Below are positions 12,607 through 23,727 of a stretch of DNA of 64,000 bases, one piece after another. Every line of letters starts with the position of its first letter. Position 1 is the first letter of the stretch. A program made the position numbers and the translations under genes. Under the pieces are notes generated by a model. It was not told where the DNA came from. It did no database searches and worked only from the letters and a program-made list of their open reading frames with translations. This stretch comes from Stomoxys calcitrans (taxonomy: Eukaryota; Arthropoda; Insecta; Diptera; Muscidae), in assembly GCF_963082655.1 (NCBI RefSeq), contig NC_081553.1, positions 18,132,643 through 18,196,642 of the forward strand, in the 5' to 3' direction.

Positions 12607-13572
12607 AATTGATGTTGGGATTTGCAAATAGGCCAAAACGTTTCACATTTAGAAAAAGTTACCATGAAAAATGGTTCTCCGCCTTGACTAAGTGGGTCTC
12701 TAGAAGCCGCATTCATTGTCCTATTTGGTGGAATATCGGCAAGTAGTATCGTTTCAATCGTTTTATAATCAGATATAGCAAAAATCAAAATAAAATAACG
12801 TTGACAGTTAGGAAACCGATCTTGGTGCAAGACAACAGTGAACCAAAGTTAAAGTCGCAAAATATATTTAAAATAGGATGGTCTCTAAATGTTTAATTTG
12901 TTTAGGTTAAGATGTTAAGTTTAAAAAAAAATGAATTTTTTGAAAAATAATATTTGGAAGTCCTATAGAAGTAAAATAAGATATGAAAAAAATAAGAATC
13001 AGCGATAAAAATTTAAAATCGATCGTCACGTCTGTTAGTAAATAGGAAATTAAATTTAAAGATGGCATTGTAATTTTAAAGTTTTGGTTCTTTGTCTAGT
13101 TTTCATTTCTTAATCCTACGAATAATGAAAAATCTTAAATTTTGTGGCTAAAGGAACAGTATAAAGTAATTGATATTTTTAAGATTTCAACTCATTTCAT
13201 TAAAATGCTGTCGACAGAAATTACAATAAAATAGATTTTATATACCCTAAACATCATTAAAATAAATGCCTTTGTCATGACCAGAACTAATCTAATATTT
13301 CATTGTAATTTGGGTACAATTTGATGTATTTAATGACATGACATGAAACTCTTTCTTTTTCTAACTTGAAGTACACATCACAGACATGCAACAATAAACC
13401 CATGATGGGTTTTCCTTTGTAGTCCTTCAGAGAATGGAAACAATGTTGGGAGCACAATTCAATACCAATGTAACAGACATGCATAACAATTTCGTCCCTA
13501 GGCAATGGCGTAGGAATGAAATAAGATTTGAGGGAGAATACAAGAAATTTTGACTTAGCCTATGGAAAACAT
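12607..13572. other. AT-rich stretch, no gene recognised
   Basis: It contains no member of the listed repeat families and no ORF with recognisable motifs. A 72-codon minus-strand ORF at 13287-13505 has no features that suggest a real protein. Confidence 0.4.
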
Positions 13573-14800
13573 CTTATCTTATATATAATAAAAATCAATA
13601 TATGTTTGTTTGTTGGTTTGTCCGTTTGTTTGTGTGTTCCGTATAGACTCAAAAACGGCTGAAGGGGAGGCGGACCCTCCCCCTTACCCTAATTTTCATA
13701 AACGCCAGATCTCGGAGATGGGTGATGCGATTTAAGCGAAATTTTGTGTGATCTCTTATAGTAACCTAAAATAAAAGATTTGGTATCTAAATTTCGGATG
13801 GGGTACCTAGGGGAGACGCCCCACCCCCAAAACCTACCAAATATATATAAAAAGCAATCACGACAATAGGGGACTCAAGTGAAAGATATTTAAGATTAGA
13901 AAACTTATCTGATATCCAATTGTCGGATCAAGTGTTTGGGGGACCGCCCCAACCCACAAAGGAACCCGAAATCGGGCATATATACCGACCATGGTAATAT
14001 GGTACTCAAATAAAAGGTATTTGCGAGCAGAATACGAATATGGTGTCCAAATGTGCGAGCAAGTGTTTGGGGGGCCGCCCCTTCCCAAAAACACCCCCAA
14101 ACAGGTCAAACTTACGACCATAACAATATGGGTCGCAAATGGAAGTTCTTTGGGAATAAAGCACGAATCTGATATCAATGATCGGGAAAAAGTGCCTATG
14201 GGGCCACCACACCCCCATAACACCATCTGAATAGGACGTATTTGCTGAGGATTACAATATGGGGCTCAATTATGAGGTATTTTAGAACAAAACATGAATC
14301 TGATAGATTCACACTTAAATCGGACCTATTTACCGACCCCAGCCCTACACTGACCTGTAGGGCTCAAATGAATTGGCCATTTCCACTTATTTACTGACCA
14401 TCGTAATATGGGGCTTAAATAAAGGTATTTTGGAGTAGAATACGAATCTGATATCCAAATGTCTGACCATGTATTTGGGGCACGCCACAAAGAGTACAAA
14501 TTTACCGACCATGGCAATATGTGGCTCAAATAAAAGGTATTTGGGATTAAAAAACGAATTTGATAACCAATTTTGTGGCCAAGTGTTGGGTGACTCCTCA
14601 TCCCATAAACTCCCCTTATGACAATATGGGGTTTAAATAAATGGTAGGGTATTTTAGAGTAGAGCACGATGCAGATATTTTTTTCAGGCTAAGCGTACCA
14701 CCTCAACTCTGAAAAAACGCTAAAACGGACATACCTATTTATCGCTCATGGCAATGTGGGGCTCAAATGAAAGGCACTTAGGAGTAGAGCACGAAATTCA
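13573..14800. mobile_element. Family D repeat array
   Basis: It begins with 'aaaaatcaatatatgtttgt' and a stem 'gtatagactcaaaaacggct'. It then runs through units of about 100-150 bp containing 'accatggcaatatggggctc', 'aataaaaggtattt', 'aatctgatatccaa' and 'gggggaccgcccc'. The same family appears reversed at 43306-44090 and in pieces at 36856 and 38861. No transposase is present. Confidence 0.75.
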
Positions 14801-14809
14801 TACCCACTT

Positions 14810-15118
14810 TCAAAGATTTAGATAATTAACAAAACAAAAAAAAAATAAATAATGGTTAGGCGGTGCACCCGGACACCTCCCTCTAAAAGTGGACACTAAA
14901 ATTGTTATTCCATCGAAATCGTAATTTCCGACCCAACGGGGTGTACCGGAGAAACTCGAAAAATCGGGTAAATTACGACCGCCATTGCGCACACACTGAT
15001 TAAGTAGATTTTTGAAATTCGAGTCCCCTCTTTGCAGCATATCAATTGGTATGTTGGCAATGACTTTGCGAATGTTGTTCTTGAGGTAGTGCTGGCAAAC
15101 TATCGAAATTCGAAACAT
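14810..15118 (-). pseudogene. Mariner-like transposase, C-terminal remnant
   Basis: The minus-strand ORF contains KVIANIPIDMLQR followed by NFKNLLNQCVRNGG and LPD. This pattern matches the extreme C-terminus of many mariner-like transposases (I-P-x-D-x-L-Q-R ... L-x-x-C-x-x-N-G-G-x-x-L-P-D). The catalytic part is missing. The assignment rests on this one short motif. Confidence 0.55.
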
Positions 15119-15360
15119 TCGATATTTCCGATAATAAATACCGGTAGTATTGATACTATCGTTTATTTTCTATCACATACATTTAAAACGAAATGAGAAG
15201 TAAAAATCAGGATATCAGTTTATATAGGAACAATATCAATGCTCAAGAGTTAAAAACGGGATATTTAATAAGGAAGCTTTATCAGATTATGGGCCGATTC
15301 AAATCATACTGGTTAAATTTTACAAATAGTGTAACTTTGCCGACAGTATTGATAGGAAAA

Positions 15361-16272
15361 CCAGTAAGGAAAGGCAAAGGTCGGGCGAAGCCGATTATAT
15401 AATTCCCTACACCTACCCTACAATTATAAATTCGGTCAATAAATAAAAGTATATGAGAACTATACCGTAATCTTTACCGACTATTTTCGAACATATCGTT
15501 TGAAAATTGTAGTTACTACAGCCATTAAAGTGCAAATCGGTCGATACATATATATGGGAGCTATATCCAAATCTGAACCGATTTCAATAAAATGTTGCAG
15601 ATATGTGTAGTTCAGTAGCAAAACAATCCATACCAAATTTTGTGCAGATCGGTTGAAAATTGTAGTTACTACGACCATTAAAGTGCAAATCAAGCGACAC
15701 ATATATATGGGAGCTATAACTAAATCTGAACCGATTTTGATGAATTATTGCAGATATGGGTAGATCAATAACAAATGCCAAAATTGTGGTTACTACAACC
15801 ATTAAAGTGCAAATCGGGCGATACATATATATGGGAGCTATATATAAATCTGAACCGATTTTGATGAAATCTTGCTGATATGTTAAAATCAGTAACAAAA
15901 CAATCCATGCCAAATTTTGTGCAGATCGGTTGAACATTTTAGTTACTACGGCCATTAAGGTGCAAATCGGGCGATACATTTATTTGAGAGCTATATCTAA
16001 ATCTGAACCGATTTTTCCAAAATCAATAGCGTTCGTTCTTCATCCAAAAAAGTGGCATGTGCAAAATTTCGTGACGATTCGACAACAAATAGGACCTCTA
16101 CCTTGATTACAAGAATACATGAACTCACAGACGGACATGGCTAAATGGAATCAGAAATTGATTCCGAGCGAACGTTATATTTGATAAATGGTTCTAGATC
16201 TTCTCCTTCTTAGCGTTGCAAAGAAATGCACAAACTTATAATACCCTGTACCACAGTGGTGGTGTAGGGTGT
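15361..16272 (-). mobile_element. Family C element, reverse orientation
   Basis: The C tail appears in reverse at 15361 (ccagtaaggaaaggcaaagg) and the C head in reverse at 16236-16270 (taccctgtaccacagtggtg). The interior holds four units of about 145-150 bp around 'atatatgggagctatatc' near 15550, 15700, 15827 and 15979. Confidence 0.85.
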
Positions 16273-16822
16273 ATATAGCAATCGATATTCAGCCAATAAC
16301 TAAATTTATCGATAGTGCCATCGATATTTTGCCAGCTTGAGGTGTGCTATGGACCGGTCGATCGACATAAAAAGAAATCACACCGACTCAAATCTGGATA
16401 GCGTGCCGGCTATTGAAGATCGCCTCTGAGATAGAGCTCAATAATCGAAATATTCTATATTTTCGATAAATTTAATAATAAATATCGATACTATCGTTAA
16501 CTTCCCCATTGAAACGAAAACGAGAAGTAAAAATCTGGAGATCGATTTACATAGAAGCAATACCAATGCACAGACCAAATAAAACCACGGTTAATAAGGC
16601 CAGTTGGAAGTCATGAGAAAAATTATTGTACAAAATGTTAGCCTAATCGCATGAAAATTGCGCCCTCTATAGGCTCAATGTATCGGATCGCTTATTTTCG
16701 TTTAGTTTTGCAAAAAAATTAAACTTTTGCGATAGCATCCATCGAAAAAATATCAATCGATATTCAGTCAAAAAATTTAACATCGATAGTATCGATAGTG
16801 CCGTCGATATTTTGCCAGCTCT
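16273..16822. repeat. Repeat rich in ATCGATA motifs
   Basis: Motifs of the form atcgata/tatcgat recur (near 16280, 16308, 16321, 16485, 16757, 16784, 16794 and 16805). Part of it (16500-16680) has a degenerate family A-type unit. Related sequence is seen at 15119-15200 and 23450-23700. No gene is visible. Confidence 0.5.
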
Positions 16823-17045
16823 ACTCTAAGAGAGATCACATTTTGAGGGGCAAAAAAATCGCGTTGAGTTAATTCTTGCTCAGCAGCCAATTTATAGAAA
16901 TAAAATTTTAAGGTCTTGATGGAGAATTCGTCGAACAGAGGTGTTAAAAATTCCCATAGCTGCTGCGTGTCTGCTAGCCGAACGCCCAAGAAAACGCACA
17001 ACAACTGTGTCACTCTTACGATATTTTCTGGAGTTCTGATGGTCG
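16823..17045 (-). pseudogene. Tc3/D37-like mariner transposase, N-terminal fragment
   Basis: On the minus strand, one frame gives RTPENIVRV. A shifted frame gives GIFNTSVRRILHQDLK, and a third gives KLAAEQELTQRDFF. Together these follow the order of the second helix-turn-helix and linker in Tc3/D37-like mariner transposases. At least two frameshifts are present and the catalytic domain is missing. Confidence 0.55.
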
Positions 17046-17233
17046 CTTGAAGTTAATTTCTGGGTTTAGCAACACTTCCACACTCCCGAAATGAGTTAAC
17101 ATACGACAAAATCGAATTACAGCCAGGAACGAGTCTGTAGGAAGGAGTTCCGAAACGAGAGCGGAAGGCGCGTTGCGTAACAACAAGTAAGTGACCGTTA
17201 GAAAAGAAGCTCAGACGTCCCTTCGCCTGCAAA

Positions 17234-17537
17234 TTGCAAATTTTGCCAATGAACATTCCACTAAGGAACAGGAACGAACTTCTCACATATCAATAAGTGC
17301 AGTCCGATTCAAGTTTAAGCTCAATGGGGCCTTCTTTTTAAAGCCGAGTCCGAGCTGCGTATCGCAGAGCGACACCTTTTTGAAGAGAAGTTTTATATGG
17401 CATAGTACCTCACAAATGTTGCCAGCATTAGAAGGGGAAAAACACCGCTGAAAATTTTTTCTGATGGTCTCGCCAGGATTCGAACCCAAGCGTTCAGCAT
17501 CATAGGGGGACATGCTAACCTCTACGCTACGGTGATC
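17234..17537 (-). mobile_element. tRNA-derived SINE, copy (minus)
   Basis: In reverse orientation it has the tRNA-like head with a B box (ggattcgaaccc, reversed GGGTTCGAATCC) at about 17469-17480 and an A box region 'gctaacctctacgctacgg'. It is followed by the SINE body 'gttgccagcattagaagggg' and the tail near 'catgaacattcc'-type sequence. It is transcribed by Pol III only if intact; no activity is implied. Confidence 0.85.
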
Positions 17538-17559
17538 TCAGTTCGTTTATTTATTGAAA

Positions 17560-18165
17560 TAACGCTACATTCTTAAAAACTAAAGATATTGAGCTGAAAC
17601 TGGCCGCTCGAAGATGGGCGATATCGGACTCCCCCATAGAGGCCCATAAAAACCGCATTTATAATACGATTTGGCTGAAAGTTGGCACATCGAGTTGTAT
17701 TAGGCCCCTCGATAATCGTTTCCAGTATATTCTAGATAGGACTTTATTTGGATATAGCCGATTTCCCGATTTAAGGTCTTACGCCCATAGACGCCACATT
17801 TATTTCCCGATTTCGCTGAAATTTGGCACAGTGAATTATGTTAAGATCCCCTATGGTGCGTCGAGTGTATTCTGGATCGGACCTCTCGATTTTAAGCCTA
17901 AGGCCCACTAAAGCCGCATTTATTACCAAATTTCGCTTAAATTTCCACATTGTGTCGTGCAAAGGCGTCCAATATTCGTGCTAACTATGGTCTAGATCTA
18001 AATCGGATGCATTTAATACCCGAATCCGCTGAAATTTGACTCAGTAAGCCGTGTTTTGCTCTTTGACGTCCGTGCCGAATATGGTTTAGATCGAACCATT
18101 TTGGGTTTATCCCCCATATAGGCTAATCTCGCGGTTGAAGGTCATTCTCCCATTCCCGAATTTGT
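17560..18165 (-). repeat. Degenerate family B-type units
   Basis: Repeated segments 'cgatttcgctgaaatttggc', 'cgcatttat' and 'gatcggac' in reverse orientation follow the B internal unit. Neither terminal box is present. Confidence 0.55.
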
Positions 18166-18172
18166 GCTTTTA

Positions 18173-18406
18173 CCTTTGCAAATTTGACCATGAACATTCC
18201 ATTAAGGAACCGGGGCAAACTTTTCACATTTCAATTAGTGCTGGCCGATTCAAGTTTAATCTCTATGATAAGGGCTTCCTTTTTATAGCCAAGTCCGAAC
18301 GGCTAGCCGCAAACACAAATATCGCCAACATTAAGAGGGGATAACCACTGCTGAAAAAACGTTAAGCGTCAGAGGCGGACATGCTTACCTCTGAGCTGCG
18401 GTGGCT
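18173..18406 (-). mobile_element. tRNA-derived SINE with deleted B box
   Basis: It has the same body as the other SINE copies ('ccatgaacattccattaagg', 'gccaacattaagaggggata'), followed by the A box in reverse near 18390. The segment that should hold the B box and 'tctgatggtctcgcc' has been lost. Confidence 0.7.
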
Positions 18407-18418
18407 TTCGAAACCAAA

Positions 18419-19468
18419 ACCAGATATTTATAGCTCTTATATTGTATAAACCGATCTCCCGATTATAAAGGGTGATTTTTTAGCTTGTATCTTTTTGGCA
18501 ACACCGGTTATGTCAAACATCTTCAGTATGGTGTATAATTTAACAATGAATCATCTTACAAACGCACAACGTTTGCAAATTATTGAATTTCATTATCAAA
18601 ATGGGTGTTCTGTTAAGAAAGTTCATCACGCGCTCTTTCCATTGAGCGACAATGCATCTTTTGGCTCAATGGGTACGTAAATAAGCAGAATTGTCGATTT
18701 TGCAGTGAAGATCAGCCAGAAGAATTGCAAGAGCTACCAACGCACCCACAAGAAGTCACAGTTTGGAGCGGTTCATGGGCTGGTGGCATCATTGGACCGT
18801 ACTTCTTGTCAAAGCTCATGTCTATAAAGCAAGCCCGCTTCAATTGCCGCAATGGGAGACAACATTGAAGCATTTATTCGTGAGAAACCGGCCGAAATGT
18901 AGGAAAGAGTATGAGATAGACCATTTGAGGCGCAGTCACGGTCAAAATTTGCATGAAATAATCTTCAAATATTAAATTACATGAACCGTACTATCGATTC
19001 AAATAAAAGCGTCATGCATTTTTCTGAATTTTATGTGTTTTTTTTTTTTTGAAAAACTTTTCTATAGCTCTTAAAAAATCACCCTTTACTTCTTGAGGGA
19101 GCAGTTCTTATCCAAATTGGCTTAGGCTTTGAACAATGAATTCTCCTATGATTCCCAATATACATGTAAATATGTATGGCTTGAATCGGTCTATACCCCG
19201 ATCAAACTTCCAAATAAACCGATCTCCCGAGCTTAATTCTTAGGCCTCTAAAAGGCACAATTCTTATCTGACTTTAGCTGAAATTTTGCACAATAACTTC
19301 TACTATACTCTTCAACATCCAAACCAAGTCCAATAGCATGGCAATTTTTATCCATTATCCTTTTGTTTGCCTATAAAGAGATACCGAGCGAAGAAGTTGA
19401 CAAATGCGATCCATGGTGGATGGTACATAAGGTTCGGCCCGACCAAACTTATTACGTCGTTACTTGTT
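18419..19468 (-). mobile_element. Family A element, reverse, split by a mariner derivative
   Basis: The interior unit runs 18419-18467 and resumes at 19087. The head is in reverse at about 19410-19468 (ccatggtggatggtacataa, ggttcggcccgacc, gttacttgttt). The tail end is missing on the left. Confidence 0.7.
18468..19086 (+). mobile_element. Deletion derivative of a Tc3/D37-like mariner (619 bp)
   Basis: The ends are inverted copies of 'aagggtgattttttaagagc' (left end 'aagggtgattttttagct') with TA on both sides (18466-18467, 19087-19088). Inside, 18546-18680 encodes the N-terminal HLTNAQRLQIIEFHYQNGCS of the transposase. The 3' part (about 18840-18975) encodes the C-terminal DHLRRSHGQNLHEIIFKY, joined by fragments around LVASLDRT. 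The catalytic middle is deleted, so the copy could move only with help from elsewhere. Confidence 0.85.
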
Positions 19469-20785
19469 TGTTGACAATATATTAGCTCTATTGAATATTC
19501 ATAGAGCTAAGACCCCCTTACACCTACGCTAATGGTCTCAAGTGATATTCCGAAGACGAATAACTCTAATAAAATTAAACGTTCTGTTGCATATCTAATA
19601 AAAAAAATTAAACTCAAGAGAAAAAAACCTTAATTCCCAAAGGTGTCGGTGAGAAAGGATTAATTCCAAACTGGGGTGAGATAGATATAAAAAACCAACA
19701 ACAAACAACAATAGAAATTCCAAACACTCGAGCATGCTGTTTTCACAACAAGGTGTATGATATGTTGATACCCTCAAATGAAAAAAAAAACCAACAGACG
19801 GACAGACACTATTTTAATAAAATAATGAAATAGCCCCTAATTTGCTTTGGCTGCTTTGATATCCCAACAGCATCAACATCCAGCCAATATTAGTTCTAAT
19901 ATTTTCCATTGTAGAGCATTGTGTATTCCCAATTCCAGCGGCGCATAACCGTGAAACGCCCTTTCATACCATCGATCTTGTGGCGCAAATGCACGGCAGG
20001 GTAGCCGCAAAGGCGCATGGACATCTAAAGCACAGCAGCCAGCGGTGGCGGCGGCGGCGGCATGCTTATGGGTTCACGGGGCTTAACACATATCAACGTC
20101 AAGTGTTTCCTAGAATTCCTGGAAAAAGTCATAGGGAAAAGACTCATATTCGTGTGGAGATGATGACGGTAGTCAATCAAAAAAAAAACAAAAAATTGTA
20201 GGTGAGTGAGGTGATGCCCCAACTCAAATGAGTTCTTCATTAGGTGAGCATTCTTAGGGAATTAATTTGAAAGAAAAATTCTTCTTGAAATGAACTCTTT
20301 TACAAGGAATTTAATGTAGTCTAATAAAGAGAAAAAACATTTAAACATTTAAAATTAAAAAAAGAGTTTAAAAGGGTTTTTTTATAGAAAGACAGACAGA
20401 GTTATAGGAAAATCTACCCCCAAACTCTTTAAGAAGCTTGTTAGGTTGCGTGTTAGTTGCAAGGTTTGTTTGGTTGACCTTACTCACATGTGTGCTTATA
20501 AGCCAGGCCATCTTTTGGCCTTTTGTGTTGAAGCGCTTGAAGATGTATGCCCTTTGACCATATATACATTTAAACACATATCACATGTGATTGCATTCCC
20601 TTTGAAACATGGCCATTAAACAATGGTTCCTTTTGTTGTTATGGTTTTATTGGCATCCTCCACTTCATATTTATTTATGCCCTGCACATTCTTTGACGTC
20701 TATCACGATTTATAATGTTACTGTTGTTGGTCTTCATCATTGATTATTGACACTGTAAAAATTCTCAAAAAAAGGGAGTTTAAAA
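19469..20785. other. Single-copy-looking island
   Basis: It is free of the window's repeat families. It contains a locally GC-rich block (19930-20060) that stands out from the AT-rich surroundings and holds the candidate exon listed separately, plus a GGC run near 20045. The remainder (20200-20785) has no recognisable gene. Confidence 0.45.
19896..20024 (-). CDS. Possible terminal coding exon, unknown protein
   Basis: On the minus strand a stretch of 42 codons (ATG at 20024-20022, TAG at 19898-19896) lies directly after a pyrimidine-rich tract ending in AG (gctgctgtgctttag), which would be a good splice acceptor. It encodes a basic, aromatic-rich peptide including RLCGYPAVHLRHKIDG and later VMRRWNWEYTMLYNGKY. 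Composition is GC-rich, unlike the flanks, and there is a stop just upstream of the ATG in the same frame, so the ATG may simply be internal to an exon. I do not recognise the protein. It may be the 3' exon of a gene on the minus strand or a chance ORF. Confidence 0.35.
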   Translation of the reverse strand: MSMRLCGYPAVHLRHKIDGMKGRFTVMRRWNWEYTMLYNGKY

Positions 20786-21809
20786 CAAGTAAAAGCGTGC
20801 TAAGTTCGGCTGGGCCGAATCTTATATACCCTCCACCATGGATCGCATTTGTCGAGTTCTTTTCCCGGCATCTCTTCTTAGACAAAAAAACAAGGATATA
20901 AGAAAAGATTTTCTCTGCGATTAGAGCGATATTAAGATATGGTCCGGTTTGGGCCACAATTAAATTATATTTATGTTGGAGACCTGTGTAAAATGTCAGC
21001 CAATTCGAATAAGAATTGCGCTCTTTGTGGGCTCAAGAAGTAAAATAGAGAGATCGATTTATATGGGAGCTGTATCGGGCTATAGACCGATTCAGACCAT
21101 AATAAACACGAATGTTAATGGCCATGAGAGAATCCGTCGTACAAAATTTCAGGCAAATCGGATAATAATTGCGACCTCTGGAGGCTCAAGAAGTCAAAAT
21201 CCCAGATCGGTTTATATGGCAGCTATATCAGGTTATGGACCGATTTGAACCATACTTGGCACAGTTGTTGGATATAATAACGAAACACGTCGTACAAAAT
21301 TTCAGGCAAATCGGATAATAATTGCGACCTCTGGAGGCTCAAGAAGTCAAGATCCCAGATCGGTTTATATGACAGCTATATAAGGTTATAGACCGATTTG
21401 AACCATACTTGGCACAGTTGTTGGATATCATAACAAAACACGTTGTGCAAAATTTCATTCCAATCGGATAAGAATTGCACACTCTAGAGGCTCAAGAAGA
21501 CAAGACCCAAGATCGGTTTATATGGCAGCTATATCAAAACATGAACCGATATGGCCCATTTACAATACCAACCGACCTACACTAATAAGAAGTATTTGTG
21601 CAAAATATCAAGCGGCTAGCTTTACTCCTTCGGAAGTTAGCGTGCTTTCGACAGACAGACGGACGGACGGACATGGCTAGATCGACATAAAATTTCACGA
21701 CGATCAAGAATATATATACTTTATAGGGTCTAAGACGAATATTTCGAGTAGTTACAATCAGAATGACGAAATTAGTATACCCCCCATCTTATGGTGGAGG
21801 GTATAAAAA
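20786..21809 (+). mobile_element. Family A element, full length
   Basis: The head 'caagtaaaagcgtgctaag' is at 20786 with the box 'taccctccaccatggatcgc'. The tail 'cttatggtggagggtata' is at about 21789-21804. It has about five internal units and near-consensus ends, among the best-preserved of this family in the window. Confidence 0.88.
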
Positions 21810-21828
21810 ATGTTTGTGTACTCTCCAC

Positions 21829-22085
21829 ATGCAAATTTTTCCCATGAACATTCCACTAAGGAACAAGGGCAAACTTCTCACACATCAATGAATGATATGG
21901 GGCCTCCTTTTTATAGCCGAGTCCGAACGGCGTACCGCAGTGCGACACATGGCATAGCACCTCACAAATGTTGCCAGCATTAGGAGGGGAAAACCACCGC
22001 TGAACATTTTTTTCTGATGGTCTCGTCAGGATTCGAACCCAGGCGTTTAGCGTCATAGGCGGACATGCTAATCTCTGCGCTACGG
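21829..22085 (-). mobile_element. tRNA-derived SINE copy (minus)
   Basis: The reversed B box (ggattcgaaccc) lies at about 22029-22040, the reversed A box at about 22070-22085, and the body 'gttgccagcattaggagggg' upstream. Confidence 0.85.
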
Positions 22086-22099
22086 GTTTTAAAACTCTC

Positions 22100-22196
22100 A
22101 TAATAGGTTAGATTTGGTTAGGTTGAAAAGAGTTTGCTGATATTAATCTGCTCCATGCCATTATAGACATACATAAGCCAGTAATCGGCTTGTTGT
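22100..22196 (-). mobile_element. Jockey-like non-LTR 3' UTR fragment
   Basis: 'taggttagatttggttaggt', 'ctgctccatgccattataga' and 'aagccagtaatcggcttgtt' match the sequence that follows the RNase H end of the jockey-like copy at 32936-33335. I read it as a severely 5'-truncated copy. Confidence 0.6.
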
Positions 22197-22352
22197 AGGC
22201 GGACGGACGGACATAGATAGATCGACTTAAAACGACATGAAGATCAAGAATATATATATATATTTTATGGGGTCTCAGACGCATATTTCGAGGTGTTACA
22301 AAGAGAATGACGAAATTAGTATACCCCCATCCTATGGTGGTGGGTATAAAAA
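22197..22352 (+). repeat. Family A tail fragment
   Basis: It holds only the terminal part of family A ('cggacggacggacatagata' to 'cctatggtggtgggtata'). Confidence 0.75.
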
Positions 22353-22361
22353 TACAGAAAA

Positions 22362-23323
22362 CAAGTAAGAGCGTGCTAAGTTCGGACGGTCCGAACCTTA
22401 TATACCCTCCACCATGGATCGCATTTGTCGAGTTCTATGCGCGGTACCTATTTTTAGGCAAACAAAGAATATTGAATAAGAACTGTTATGTTATTGGAGA
22501 TATACCAAGTTATAGTCCGATTCGGACCATAAATGAATGAATTGTAGAATTCCTTGTGTAATATTTCAGTTCATTCAGATAAGAATTGCGTCTTGTAGGG
22601 GCTCAAGAAGCAAAATCGGGAGATAGCTTTATATGGGAGCTGTATCAAGCTATTGATCGATGCAGACCATATTAGACACGTGTGTTGAAGGTCATGGGAG
22701 AAGCCGTGGTACAAAATTTCTGCCAAATCGGATGAGAATTGTGCCCTCTAGAGGCTCATGAAGTCAAGATCCCAGATCGGTTTATATGGCAGCTACATCA
22801 GGTTACGTACCGATTTACGCCATACTTAGCACAGTTATTGGAAGTCATAACAAAACATCTCATGCAAAATTTCAGTCAAATCGGATGGAAATTGCGCCCT
22901 CTAGAGGCTCAAGAAGTCAATGCCTAAGATCGGTTTATATGGCAGCTGTATCTAAATATATTACATTCTGAACCATATTTGAGTCAGTTATCGGGAAGCC
23001 TTAAACTACTCACTGTATCAAATTTCGGCAAAATCGGATGAAAAATAAAGTTTTTATGGGTATTAGACCCTTTTTATCGGAAAATCGGTCTATATAGCAA
23101 CTATATCCAAATAGGGTCCGTTCAAGAACTTAACCAGCGTGCATAAAAAAGACGTATCTGTGGCAAATTTCAGCTTAATATCTCAGTTTTTGAAGGCTCT
23201 AGAGGGATTACAACGGACGGACGGACATCGTTAATCGTCTTAGTATTTTACGACGATCCGAAATATATATACTTTGTAAGGTCGGAAATTAATATTTCGA
23301 TTCCTACGGTTGTGGGTATAAAA
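22362..23323 (+). mobile_element. Chimeric element: family A head, family B tail
   Basis: It begins with the A head (caagtaagagcgtgctaag; taccctccaccatggatcgc) and A units to about 22950. It then changes to B units ('actactcactgtatcaaatt', 'atggg' 'tattagac') and ends with the B tail ('aaggtcggaaattaatattt', 'cctacggttgtgggtata'). Confidence 0.75.
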
Positions 23324-23727
23324 ACAATTAATCGTTAACGGTACGCGGTGGCGTTATTTATATTTTCGTTTGCATATTTTTGTATGCATATTTATGTAGA
23401 TCCCGTCAAACCATTTCTCTAGAGTCCTAAATCATGCAAATCGGTTCAATAGAAATAGACCTGCAAACTATCGAAAATCACAACAATCAATATTTTCGAT
23501 AGTTTTAATAATGAATATCGATTGTAGCGATACTATTGTTAATTTCAGGAGATCGATTTATATAGAAGCAATTTCAATGCACAGACCAAATAAAACCAAG
23601 TTTAATAAAGTCAGTTGTAAGTCATGAGAGAAATCATTGTACAAAATGTTAGCCTAATTGGATAAAAATTGCGACCTCTATAGGTGCCATGTATCTTAAA
23701 GAAAATATTCAGTGTCGGATTGCTTAT
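23324..23727. repeat. ATCGATA-type repeat and unassigned sequence
   Basis: 23460-23725 resembles 16440-16700 ('aactatcgaaaatcac', 'gcacagaccaaataaaacca', 'agtcatgagagaaatcattg'). No gene is visible. Confidence 0.5.

Noticed and set aside
19915..20000. A plus-strand upstream homeobox-gene exon reading VKRPFIPSILWRK, faintly like the N-terminal FTIESL-type motif of Emx proteins
   Set aside because: The possible donor (gtagcc) is weak and its phase does not match the acceptor at 27528. The minus-strand reading is longer and has better signals.
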